Below are positions 48,218 to 59,030 of a stretch of DNA of 64,000 nucleotides, piece after piece (within the stretch, counting starts at the first letter, position 1; every line of letters begins with the position of its first letter). The stretch is taken from contig BSWB01000003.1 in the NCBI GenBank assembly GCA_033239125.1, forward strand, positions 109,574,320 to 109,638,319, read 5' to 3'. This DNA is from Fagopyrum homotropicum (taxonomy: Eukaryota > Streptophyta > Magnoliopsida > Caryophyllales > Polygonaceae). Below the pieces are notes generated by a model, which was given only the letters and a program-made list of their open reading frames with translations, searched no databases and was not told where the DNA came from. The position numbers and the translations under genes were made by a program.

Positions 48218-48312
48218 AGTACCTCGACCGAGGCACTTTCTGGACTGAGCGAGGCGACCGAAGAACATCTCGGTCAACGCCTTTACGCCTCGACCGAGGT
48301 CGATGGCGAGAC
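48218..48312. repeat. CGACCG-type motif cluster in the protease-RT linker of element 3
   Basis: cctcgaccgaggc (about 48221), ggcgaccgaag, catctcggtc and cctcgaccgaggt (about 48290). The coding frame here reads S-T-E, a different frame from the R-P-R reading in gag. The position corresponds to the CGGCCG cluster in element 2's linker. Confidence 0.75.
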
Positions 48313-50080
48313 GATTTTAACTGAGACTTCCGAAAGTCCAGTTTCTGGATCTACTCCACTGGAAGGAGGAAGCAAGGAGTCCCCTCAGAAAGCACCCCCA
48401 GTTGTGGAGCTTAAATAACTCCCAAATCACTTGAGGTATGTCTTTCTTGGACCGGATTCCACTTATCTCGTTATTGTTAGTGCTTCCCTCTCCAAATCTG
48501 AATTGACTAAACTAATGCATGTCCTGAGAAAGCATCAAAAGGCTTTGGGTTACACTATAGATGATCTTATTGGCATTAAGCCTTCTTTCTGCATGCATAG
48601 AATTCTAATGGAGGATGATCATAAGACTTCACGGGAACCTCAAAGACGGTTAAATCCGATCATGAAAGAGGTTGTGAAGAAGGAAATTCTTAAGTTGTTG
48701 GATGCAGGTATCATATATCCTATCTCGGACAGCAAATGGGTTAGCCCGGTGCATGTAGTTCCGAAGAAAGGAGGGATGACCGTTGTGACGAATAAGAACA
48801 ACGAGTTGATCCCAACCAGGACCGTTACGGGGTGGAGAGTTTGCATTGATTATAGGAAGCTGAACACGGCCACTCGGAAGGACCATTTTCCGCTTCCCTT
48901 CATTGATCAAATGCTCGAACGGTTGGCCCAACATTCACACTTTTGCTACTTAGACGGCTATAGTGGATTCTTCCAGATTCCTATCCATCCGGATGATCAG
49001 GAGAAGACCACTTTCACTTGTCCATGGGGGACATTTGCTTATAGGAGGATGCCATTTGGATTGTGCAATGCACCCGCTACCTTCCAGCGATGCATGATGG
49101 CTATCTTTTCCGAGTACATAGAGGAGATCATGGAGGTATTTATGGATGATTTTTCCGTATATGGTTCCTCTTTTGATGATTGCCTATCTAACCTTTCTTT
49201 AGTGCTGAAAAGATGTGAAGACACTAATCTTGTTCTGAATTAGGAGAAGTGTCATTTTATGGTTAATGAAGGAATTGTACTAGGACACCTTGTTTCTAAT
49301 CGAGGCATTGAGGTCGATCGCGCTAAGATCGAGACTATTGAGAAACTCCCTCCTCCTTATTCTGTTAAAGGTGTGAGGAGTTTTCTCGGGCATGCAGGTT
49401 TCTACAGGAGATTCATCAAGGACTTCTCCAAGATTTCTAAACCTCTAACTAACCTCTTGAATAAAGATGTTGTTTTTGAGTTTTCTCAGGAGTGTCTTGA
49501 TGTATTTTACAGGATTAAGGAAGCGTTGATCTCCGCTCCCATTATCCAACCTCCGGATTGGACCTTGCCCTTTGAGATCATGTGTGACGCTAGTGATGTA
49601 GCCGTAGGAGCGGTGCTTGGACAGAAGAAGGAAGGCCGGACCACCGCCATCTATTATGCTAGCAAGACGCTAGATGTAGCCCAGCGCAACTACGCTACCA
49701 CCGAGAAGGAGTTATTGGCGGTTGTATATGCTTTCGAGAAGTTTCGTTCCTATTTAGTAGGGGCGAAAGTCATTGTCTACACCGACCATGCAACCATCCG
49801 TTACTTGTTTGCTAAGAAAGATGCCAAGCCACGCCTTATTCGATGGATTCTCTTGCTTCAAGAGTTTGACTTAGAGATCCGCGATAAGAAGGGATCCAAA
49901 AATTCTGTTGCGAATCACCTCAGCCGGCTACCTGCATCTTCGCGCGAGAAGGACGATCCACCCATAGACGATTCATTCCCCGATGAGCACTTACACTTGT
50001 TGGAGCGTTTGATAGACTTACTTACTTCACCCCACGATGGAGGTGAAGTATGGGGTGAGGGCACCTCCCATCATGTTTGA

Positions 50081-50902
50081 GAAGCATTATGGTCCAGCTA
50101 GCGACCTTAAACCAAGCGCTTCTTGGGAGGCAACCCAAGGTATTGCTTTCTTTTCCCTTTTTTCTAGTCTAGCTTAGATAATTTTGCTTTTGCTTTGCTT
50201 TGTTTTGTTTTTGGCATCCTAGACAGACAACAGGTTACATCTAAGGAAGGAGCACAAACTAGGAGCATAACTGGAAGGACAGAAGTTCGAGAATTTGAGA
50301 AGACGGAGTTTAACTGAGGCACATCTCGGTTGCTGTCAAAGCACCTCGACCGAGATGATTCTTGAGCAACCGAGGCGACTAGGGTTTCTGAAGAGCCACC
50401 TCGGTCCGCACCACCTCGGTCCAGTCGAGACCACCTCGACCGAGGTGACAACAGTTCCAGAAAGGGTATAAAAAGGGAAAACTTCTCTTTCTTCTTTTTT
50501 ACCTACACCCTCGACCGCGGCGCTCCCTTTCACCTCGCTCTTCGATTCTTGCTCGTTTTCAAAGATTTTCGCTTCCAAACTACGATTAAAGCGTACAAGA
50601 TTCCAGTGCAAGCATCGATCTGCGAAGAAATCAAACCGAAACGGTCGAACGAGGTAAAAGTAAACAAAACCCTAACCTCGCTGTTTTTACTTCGATTTGG
50701 GCTTAGGTTGCCCCACATTTGCTGAAGAACAGATTAAGTACCCCATAGGAACCAATTGTAGTGATTTTGGGGGAAAAGAACTGGATTTTTGAGGAAATTA
50801 GTTGCGCAGTTTTTCGCCTTGGTCTAGTCGTGCTGTGCCTCGGCCGAGGTGTTCTTCAGTGTTGTCAGGCCGACCGAGGTGATCTGACAGAGAGTGTTGA
50901 GA
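50081..50902 (+). other. Element 3 spacer between pol and the ATHILA ORF
   Basis: Begins with an AAGCGCTTCTTGGGAGGCAA word shared with element 2 after pol. Then come many CGACCG-type motifs (about 50312-50447, 50514, 50838-50880), some as full CACCTCGACCGAGGTG-like palindromes (for example near 50430-50446). A TATA-like tataaaaa lies at 50468-50475 just after the densest cluster, so this may be an internal promoter for the downstream ORF. Confidence 0.5.
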
Positions 50903-52282
50903 ATGAGTTCTGACAGATGGCTAGTCCTTAGAGATAGATCCTCCCCTTCTCCTTCTTCCTCTTCATCTAGACCTTATCGACCGGTGATCCACGATCGACA
51001 TCGGGTCGATTATGACCGTATAGCAGCCCGTCCAGTGATAGCACCTCGCTTCCTGGACGTATCAGCCTTTGACTGTCTCCAGGTGGATGGAGACCTTAGA
51101 CGTATGATATCGACGGTAGGACTGGATCAGTTTACTGAGATCCGCGCACCTGCCTATCTGGAGCCTACCCTAGAGTTTGTTAGCTCCTTCACCTACCTCC
51201 CCACAGAGCGAGTTGTGAAGTACCGGTTGATGAACCGGAACTTCATAGTTCCATTACAGTATTGGAGAGATATTTTCGGTTTCCCAGCCCCGACCGCTGT
51301 TGACTTCCCTTCCCAGACTATAGATAGGGAGTTTTGGGGTTAGATTGCTCACGTGGTTGAGCACGCAGACAGGTGGCGCCCTGGAGACTCTAGGGAGAAG
51401 GTTATTTTTCACCTAGCTTTTAGGTTAGCTCATCGTATTTTCAGCGAGACGCTTCTGGCGCGTACTGAGACGCCCCAGAAGGTCCGACAGGGGGAGCTTT
51501 TCAGCCTTTACTGCATGGTGACTGGAGGGATCCCCGACTTTGGCTTGATTCTGGCAGAGGATCTGCACAGGATCAAGGCCAAGGCGAAGGGGGACATTTG
51601 CTGCGGAGGACTTGTGACCCACATTGTCAGCTATCAGGACATGGACCTCAGCGCTTGCACTATGGTGGCGGCTGCCAAGCCGCTAGGGCTACAGGAGATG
51701 ATCACTCGACGGATTCTGGTTCCCCGTGGACTGACTACGCCATATGTGGCGATGCCGTGGGAGCTGACTGCACCGCAGGGGATCAGGTGGTCAGCCCAGT
51801 TTACAGTTTATGACCCTCATTACTGGCAGACTGCTTGGGCTCCACTGATGGAGGATTATAGAGAGGCAGCAACTACACCAGCTGAGGAGGAGGATGAGGA
51901 GGAGACTGCTGATGTTGATGATGACCGGGATGATGGAGTTCCGGTGGATACAGGGACGGATATTGCTGGGACGAGTGCGCCGGTTATTGATCTTGACGAT
52001 GATGATACTGAGCCTGCACCAGCCACATCTCTAGTGAGACCTGCTAGGCGTAGGGCACGCCGACACAGAGATTCAGAGGCTCACCGTCGGATCGATGATC
52101 TGACGGATCAGATGATCGATTCTTATGCTGCCTTATCACTGGATATCCGCGAGATGCAGGAGCGACAACACTACTAGCATATGATGGCTCAGATTCAGTT
52201 TCAGCACATCATGGGCTACCCGTTCGACCCATCTCAGTATCCATATGTGCCACCACCACCACCACCGGATCGCGACTATTGA
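50903..52282 (+). pseudogene. ATHILA-type ORF (extra ORF downstream of pol), two nonsense codons
   Basis: A 459-codon frame from ATG 50903 (MSSDRWLVLRD) to TGA at 52280-52282, interrupted by TAG at 51341-51343 and 52175-52177. The reading PAYLEPTLEFVSSF, YRLMNRNFIVPLQYW and IFGFP matches the general plan of the Arabidopsis 'ATHILA ORF-1' retrotransposon protein family, whose function is unknown. The C-terminal third is acidic (EEEDEEE, DLDDDD), then Arg-rich (RPARRRARRHR), then a Pro run. No signal peptide or membrane segment is evident, so I see no support for an envelope protein. Confidence 0.72.
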
Positions 52283-53328
52283 GAGCTGCAGGATTTTCTT
52301 TCTTATTTATTATGCAGTTCAACTTTATGTCCGGTGAGTATTTTATTTCCTTAGACTTATTTTGACCCACTGGGACAGTGTGTCCCAAGTATGGGGTGTT
52401 TATGTATTTGATTGACTTATGTGTTGTATGACTCTACATTACCGGATATTTATGCTTCACTTTTGCTTCTATGTGTTTATCTGAGATTGCATGCATACAT
52501 ACAGGTTATTTGATTGAGAAAAACGTCAAAAACTGGAAAGAAAATTTTTTTTATGACCTCGACCGGGGCAGTTCTGGCCGAACGAGGTGTTTCACCTCGG
52601 TTGACCTAAGAACACCTCGACCGAGGTGGGTTAACTGAGAGTTTTCGAAAACGATTTTTGTGCTTCTTATCTGGATATGATCTCAGTGAAGATCTTGCTT
52701 ACTGACTAGTTTTGAAATCTTTATGTATTCGAAAGGTTTTATAATATGTTTAAGTTGCTAAATGCTTTGTTTGAAATTTTTGGCATGTTTAATACTTTGT
52801 TTTTATCCAAATTATGTTGAATTTAAAGGTTGACACCGCAAGATAAGTTCTCTCACTTTCTTCCTAGAAAGACCAAGGCAATTCATTCTTCTCTCTTCTT
52901 CTTCTTGATCATGCTTAACCCCTCATATATATTTTTGCCTCCCTTTACCTATCCAGGAATTTGGAAGCAAGCAAAGTGGTGAAAGCAAGTGAAGTTAAAG
53001 TTGAGAAGTTGGCTGGAAGTGAAAGCGTTAGAAAGAAATAAATAGGTTTGGGGAAGTCAATCATGATGATGAGTAACTCGGCACCATTCACATAGCCGGG
53101 TGTTTGTGTCTTGCCAAAGTTGGATTGAGCGATATTCCTAACGGGTCATGGTATGTGCATCAAGGGTTTGATGCATCTCAAGAAATTGATGATTGTTGAT
53201 TTCCTAGGCTTCGGTTATTGTGCACCTCTGTCCATGCATCCCAAAAAGTAAAGTAAAAGAAAAAGTGTGAAATAAGCAAAGTTTATTGGTGGAAGATGTT
53301 GAAAGTCAAAGTGAAAGTGAAGTATATC
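52283..53328 (+). other. 3' untranslated region of element 3
   Basis: No ORF. A polypurine-like word AAGTATGGGGTG at about 52387 is followed by a CGACCG cluster (52557-52629, including CACCTCGACCGAGGTG at about 52612-52627). Later phrases such as 'tgccaaagt' and 'cttcggttattgtgcacc' resemble element 2's 3' region (about 35640-35770, minus strand), so this is homologous Athila 3' sequence. Confidence 0.55.
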
Positions 53329-54984
53329 TGTTAGTATGAAATATTGTGATATTTTAGGCACGTTTTCTAAGTGTATTTCATCCATATTGATAGTCATTGA
53401 TTGAGCATTGATACATTTGTGAGCTAGTTTGTCTATAATGTCGATATAGAGATCTACACAAGCTTTATGTTGATTGTAGGCAATTAAGAGCTATTTCCGA
53501 ACGGAATTGAGCAAGGATGGATTTGATTGAGCATGTCCATGAATTGAGGACATTCTTAGGAGCTAAGGGAGTGTCAACTTGAAGAATGCACGAGACTAAG
53601 GAAGAATCACGTTCTAGCCCTAAACCACGCTCTAAAATACGGCCGTACTACTTTCCACGTTCAAGTCCACGGCCGTGGAACCATGGCAAGGGAAGCGTGG
53701 TTCATTCCAGCAACTTCTACGGCCGTGGAGGAGTTGTGTCAAACCGTGTTGATTCCCACACTCTAAATTACGGCCGTGGAACCCTTCCACGACCGTGATC
53801 TTGGCGATCTTTTTTGCCACACTTTAAGCCACGATCTCATACGCAATTGGGCCGGGCCGATATTTTATCTTACACTATAAAAGGACGGACGAAGAGAGAT
53901 TCCGTCACCTTGGCTTACGCATAGACGCATCTTACGCTTGCGCTTGGAATTGCCCTAATTTCGCATTTGGCGGAGATTGTGTTTGAGAGATTTTTGCGCT
54001 TTGTCCTTGGGATTTCCGGATTGACGGAAGATCGAAGATTCGGAAGATTGTTTGCAAGAAGATTTCGCTTATTGCTTAGGTTTGATTTAGAAGACGGATT
54101 GACATCCCGTTCTTCCTTCTTATCTAAGATTGTGATTGTTTGTGTTGTTCCGAATCTATTAACGATATTGTTCTTGATTTGTGGATTTGAGATTAGTTTG
54201 AATGTTATTGAAGGTTTTCGGAAGTTTTCATCTTTCAATCTCTTAAACCTTGAATTTAATATCAATATGACTATTGTTGGCTAAAAACCCTTAACAATTC
54301 TAAGGTGAAGGGTTGATAGTTGTGGCTCAGATGATGAAAGATCGATCGTAAACAGATTGGACCCTGAGAGTTAGAGAGAATCGCCGACAAACCTAATCCA
54401 CGGTCTGTTCTTGAGCTTCCACGGCCGTGGAACTCAAGAACTACCCGTAATTTTGTGTTAAGTTACGAACCTGATTTTACTTTAATCCAAAGTTAAAGAT
54501 TTGCTTTAACTTAGTCTTGGCTTGCCTTTTCTAGGTGGTAGTGAAGCCTCAACAACCTCTACCTCGATTGTGAGTGTCACAACCTTAATCGGTTTAGTTA
54601 GTCTTGATCCTTGGATTACAAGTTTAGGTATTTGACGTTAATTCTTACCTTTAGAACCTTTCTATATTGAAGCCTCAACAACCTTTATAGAGAGTGTCTT
54701 CTAGGTGAGTCATATAAGGTTTTTGGAACTTCACCGTACGATTGCCTTACTTTAGCATACCTTTGCATATCTTAACTCTGTCCTTATATCATTAGTATAT
54801 CTTGAATCGATTGCCACAACTGGATACTTGGATCTTTAGGATTGTTGTTTTCTCAATACTTGAAAAGCTTCTTACATTTACTTGCTTGATAATCTATAAT
54901 CGGATTCAACCCCCCAAATCCCTGTGTTCGATACTCTGGAATTCTTGCTCAACTATATCGATCCGTACACTGCGGGTTCGCTCG
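53329..54984 (+). repeat. Truncated LTR of an Athila subfamily close to element 5
   Basis: Starts TGTTAGTATGAAATATTGTG and follows the element 5 LTR in detail (for example 'tagtcattgattgagca', 'gcattt... tagatct' words). It breaks off after 'ctgcgggttcgct', about 60 bp short of the usual GCGAACA end, and passes into element 1's 3' region. CCACGGCCGTGG occurs at 53667-53678 and 54419-54430, one-base variants at 53718-53728 and 53768-53779, and a TATA box at 53876-53883. No target duplication. Confidence 0.75.
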
Positions 54985-55469
54985 AAAAATTATGTGCAAA
55001 AGAAGAGAGCAAAGCTCTAAGTTGAAAGTGTTGCAAAACCGCAAGAGAAAAAGAAAAGAGATAGTCATCCACTTTCCCGGATTCATGCACCACATTCCTT
55101 ATAGTTTCCTTTCCCTTTCCGCATTCTAGACCTTACTTGAAAGTCCTTAAGATCAAGAGAATGTTATATGACTTGGTGATCTAAATTGAAGTTTGTTATG
55201 GTTGATTTTGATAATGTTTGAAGGTTATGATGCTTACATTGAAGTTTGATCAATTCATGATGTTTCTTTCCTCTTTATTCTTTGGTTATGTATATGAGAG
55301 TCTCGTGAATGAATGAAGCAGGATTTGAGAATGATCTATTGACTAGAAGCACATTCACCTAAAAGATGTTTTGTTTTTGAGATTGTATACATATTTCATC
55401 CTAACTTGAGTTTTAAAGCTTTTGAAAGACCTTGCTTAGGGACAAGCAAGTGGCAAGTATGGGGTATTT
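54985..55469 (+). other. 3' untranslated end and polypurine tract of element 1
   Basis: No ORF. It ends AAGTATGGGGTATT directly before the 3' LTR at 55470, the same polypurine-type end as element 2. Confidence 0.65.
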
Positions 55470-57127
55470 TGTTAGCATGAAATATTGTGATATTTTAGGC
55501 ACGTTTTCTAGATGTTTTTCATCCATTATAGTGTTCGTTGATAAAACATTGAAGTAATTGTTAGCTAGTTTATCTATATTGTCGATATAGAGGTCTACAT
55601 AAGCTTTGTGTTGATTGTAGGCGCATAAGAGCTAAAACCGAACGAATTAAGAGAGGATGGAGATGATTTGAGCACATCCAAGGATTTAGGACACCACAAA
55701 GAAGCCAAGGAAGATGCTAGGATGAGGAATGACACGAAACAAAGGAAGCTACGAGCAATCTATGTTTCCACGCTCTAAAATACGGCCGTAATGAAGTCCA
55801 CGCTCTAAACCACGGCCGTGGAATTTGGCAACATGAACGTGGAGCATTCCAGAGAGTTACACGGTATAAAGTACGGTCGTGGAAGTTGTGAAGAACCGTA
55901 ATCCACTTCCACGCTCTAAACCACGGTCGTTTAACTCCATGAAACCGTGATTTAGGCAATCTTTTGACGAATAAAATATAGACACATTGTCTACGCACAT
56001 GGGCCGGACGGTTATTCTATCTTTCCTTATAAAAAGACTGAAGGAGGGAGAATTTGGCACCTTCGCTTATGCTCGCTTGCACGTGCCTAGGGTTTCATTG
56101 GACATGCGGAGGATTGCAATTTTGCAACGGAGATTCACGAAGGCTTGAAGATTTGGAAGTTGCGCTTTTGGTCCTAGGTTTGATTAGAAGACGGATTGAC
56201 ATCCCGCTCTTCGTTCTTATCAAGGATTGTGATTGGTTTGTGTTATTCCAAATCTGATATACATTATACCTTTGTTTGTGGATTTGAGATTGATTTGAAG
56301 TTTATTGAAGGTTTTCGAAGGTTTTCATCTTTCATTCTTCTTAATCTTGAATTTGATATCATAATGACTGTTGTTGGCTAAAACCCTTTAGCAATTCTAA
56401 GGTGAAGGGTTGATAGTTGTGGCTTAGATGATGATAGATCGATCATAAATTGATTGAACCCTGAGAGTTAGAGAGATTCGCCGACGAACCAAAATCACGG
56501 CCTGTTCTTGAGATTCCACGTCCGTAGAACTCAAGATCCACCCGTAATTTACATCAGTTTACGAACTTTGCTTTTACTTTGATCCAAGGTTAAAGATTAG
56601 GTTTAATCTAGTCTTTTCTAGGTAGTAGTGAAGCCTCAACAACCTCTACTTCGATTTCGAGTGTCACAACCTTAATCGGTTTAGTTAGTCTTGATCCTTG
56701 GGTTACAAGTTTGGGTATTTGAGATTAATTCTTGCTTTCAGATCCTTTCTATACTTAAGCATCAACAACCTTTATAGAGAGTGTCTTTAAGTGAGTCATA
56801 TAGGATTTTGGAACTTCATCGTACATTACCTTACATTCGTATACCTTTGCAAACCTCAACTCTGTCCTTAGTTCTTTAGTATATCTTGAATCGATTGCCA
56901 CAATTAGATACCTGAATCTTTAGGGTTGCTGTTTTCCCAATATATTTGCAAAGCTCATACATTTACTTGCTTGACGATTCATAACTGGATTTAGCCCCCC
57001 AAATCCCTGTGTTCGATACTCTGGAATTCTTGTTTAACTACGTCGATCCGTACACTGCGGGTTCGCTTGCTTGATTTCTAGTTTTATAAATTTAAGACTT
57101 ATTTGCACGCACGCTAAGTGGCGAACA
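55470..57127 (+). repeat. 3' LTR of element 1
   Basis: 1658 bp. CCACGGCCGTGG at 55810-55821, tacggccgta at 55781-55790; the copy corresponding to 29207 is altered by two changes (about 56516-56527). TATA box at 56028-56035. Followed by target duplication ctcat (57128-57132). Confidence 0.92.
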
Positions 57128-57132
57128 CTCAT

Positions 57133-57673
57133 TGGACAACATATTAGCAACATGTATAGTTGAGGCATCCATACCCTCAATCAAATATTTAGTATAGGCT
57201 ATTGAGTAGTGACTAAACGTACTATTTCAACTCTAAACTGGCATATAGACTTTGTCCAACAGCTCCAACTAGCATAACCTTAAGGAATTTAATAAGTTGG
57301 ACATATCAACTGTGCCAAACAAAAGGATGATGTCAACCAAAATACTGGAAAAAAATTACAACACTATATGATTAATAAGTTGGAACTGTAGAATCAAAAT
57401 CTACTGAAAAGCAATATCTAATCTCATGAAAAAGAACAGACCCTAGAAACCTATAAATAAAACCAATAATATTAGAAAAATAATTATCACTGATTATATT
57501 CAACATTTTTACTTGTTTTCTCTCATATTTATAAACACAAATGATAAATAAAACTCGACTTAACAATTCAAGAGGCCTACATTAGTCGTTAGTACATTAA
57601 AAACGAATACAAGTTATACCAAAGTGTGTCTTACCGATTCACATTCAAAAAAACCTAGCACTACATTACATTA
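57133..57673. other. No gene recognised
   Basis: AT-rich flank to the right of element 1. The 5' LTR expected for the following gag fragment is not found here. Confidence 0.35.
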
Positions 57674-58190
57674 ATGAGAGAACGATTTGTTCCAACCCAT
57701 CACGGGAGGGAACTTCAACAAAGGTTAGAAAACCTAAAACAAGGGTCAATGAGTGTTGAAGAGGCATATAATGCTATGGAAATGAATATCATTCGAGCCG
57801 ACGTATTTGGGGAAGAAGAATCAACAATGGCACGGTACCTAAGGATTCTCCACCCGTCCTTGGCAAGTAAAGTCAACTTGTACGCCTACTCCAATATGAA
57901 TGACTTGCTTCATCTAGCAATTTGAGTCGAAAGGAAGCTGAAGGTCAAGAGCCAAGATCGTTGTTACACGTCGACATGGAGGAGCCCTCCAGGAAAGGAC
58001 TCCATGCCAACAACCCGTGAAATCGGGGCTTTATTAAGTAGTCGAGTAGCTACAACACCCCCAACCCCCACACCATCACCTCAGGGAAGTAGTCCTTCCA
58101 ACATAACCAGGTCTAGAGACATTACTTGTTTTATATGACAAAAGGGGGCACATGATGAGAGACGGCCCCAACAAACGGACATTGGTAGTC
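57674..58190 (+). pseudogene. Chromovirus-type gag fragment
   Basis: The reading RERFVPTHHGRELQQRLENL, GSMSVEEAYNAME and ESTMARYLRIL is the typical C-terminal part of the retrotransposon gag domain of plant chromoviruses of the Reina/Galadriel kind. A stop at 57923-57925 follows 'LLHLAI', where relatives continue with VE.KLK. A zinc-knuckle-like CFI.QKG remnant near 58125-58150 is also broken by a stop and frameshift. The N-terminal part and the 5' LTR are not visible. Confidence 0.75.
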
Positions 58191-59030
58191 AATGACTATG
58201 GCCAATATGAGTCAGGATCCAAGCAAGAAGAAGAGACCATCCTCAACACCACCTCAAGGACCAATCACTAGATCAAAGGCCAAAGCATTGAAGGATCATC
58301 TTCAAGTCCCACAATGGAAGGAACTATCATTATAGGAAGAGCAAAGGTCATCCATGAGGAAGTTGATAGCTTATTAGTAACATGTACATTCAAAGAGACC
58401 CTATGAAAATTTAGGTCTTCTTTATCAATCCATCAATCTCACGTTATTTGGTTTTAAAGTTACATAAATCTCGGCCAATAGCATAATGTCACCCGAGATT
58501 TCTACCCGAGATTTTTCTTTGAGACGGTTCGTGGACTTTCAATCTAGATCGGAAATTGCGGCTTTAACCCCGCATCAAAAAACCTTGTGTAAACAAAAAT
58601 GATGCCCGATGAGGTAGCAAAATATTATGAGAGAAAGAAGAATGGGAAGACTGTAGAAGAGGCCAATGAAGTCAAACTCATTGCGATACTAAGGACGACT
58701 ACGGGGTACCAGGGTTTATTATGGATCAAGATGATATTCCACCGGCTAGGAACCCTGACTATACAGGAGCCAACTAGTTGTTCTTCAAGTTTGTCTTCAA
58801 GGAATTCCTAACCCCTAATTTAGGCATTCCAGGACATCAAATGACGGAAGAATTCTCATCACTTCGAGATGAGAAACTCAAATTACAACACACTGAATTT
58901 ACAGCCTACGGTAATGGAATGTGTGTACTTGTCTCCATTTAGGTGCACTACCTCAAAAACTAGTCCAAGATGAGACAATTCAATAAGGCTTGGATTCAAG
59001 GTTAAATTCTTTCAAAGGAGGAGGGGGTGA
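58191..59030 (+). pseudogene. Decayed remainder of the chromovirus with polypurine tract
   Basis: Most of pol is deleted. About 58540-58660 may be a scrap of pol. The end (about 58992-59030) reads DSRLNSF and then AAAGGAGGAGGGGGTGA, resembling the pol end and polypurine tract of Reina/Galadriel-like elements. The following LTR begins TGTAGGA. Confidence 0.5.

Larger units (their letters stand above)
45550..50080 (+). pseudogene. gag-protease-RT-RNase H of element 3; integrase deleted, several breaks
   Basis: Start at ATG 45550 (MRRTRTG). Gag core, Asn-rich linker (46725-46850), protease (CDLGASVSIIPLELC near 47640-47680), motif-rich linker, RT (CIDYRKLN, FMDDFSVY near 49140-49165) and RNase H (YTDHATIRYLF) are all recognisable. 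Breaks: a one-base frameshift near 46160, then in-frame stops TGA at 46373-46375, TAA at 48416-48418 and TAG at 49241-49243. After the RNase H end (HLSRLPASS) the reading goes within about 30 codons to an unrelated tail and stops at 50080. The whole integrase seen in element 2 is absent, so the element could move only with integrase supplied in trans. Confidence 0.9.
32438..53328 (+). mobile_element. Element 3: Athila-type element with its own motif set, 3' end lost
   Basis: The 5' LTR starts TGATAGCATG at 32438, is split by element 2 at 33328/44552 and ends GCGAACA at 45422. PBS, gag-pol and an ATHILA-type ORF follow, then a 3' untranslated region. No 3' LTR matching 32438-33328 occurs; instead the sequence meets a truncated LTR of another subfamily at 53329. 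The right boundary is therefore approximate. Integrase is missing. Confidence 0.72.
28161..57127 (+). mobile_element. Element 1: Athila-type LTR retrotransposon hosting nested insertions
   Basis: LTRs at 28161-29827 and 55470-57127 start TGTTAGCATG and end GCGAACA. The flanks ctcat (28156-28160 and 57128-57132) are identical, proving both belong to one insertion although 29 kb apart. The PBS for Asp tRNA, gag and protease are present at the left. Element 1's own RT, RNase H and integrase are absent: after protease the sequence passes straight into element 3's LTR at 32438, and only a 3' untranslated tail with polypurine tract (54985-55469) remains on the right. A deletion must have accompanied or followed nesting. 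By eye the two LTRs are roughly 96-98% identical. Confidence 0.88.

Noticed and set aside
50903..52282. Envelope gene in element 3
   Set aside because: The ORF lies where env would be, but I see no signal peptide, membrane segment or fusion-like region; it fits the ATHILA ORF family better.
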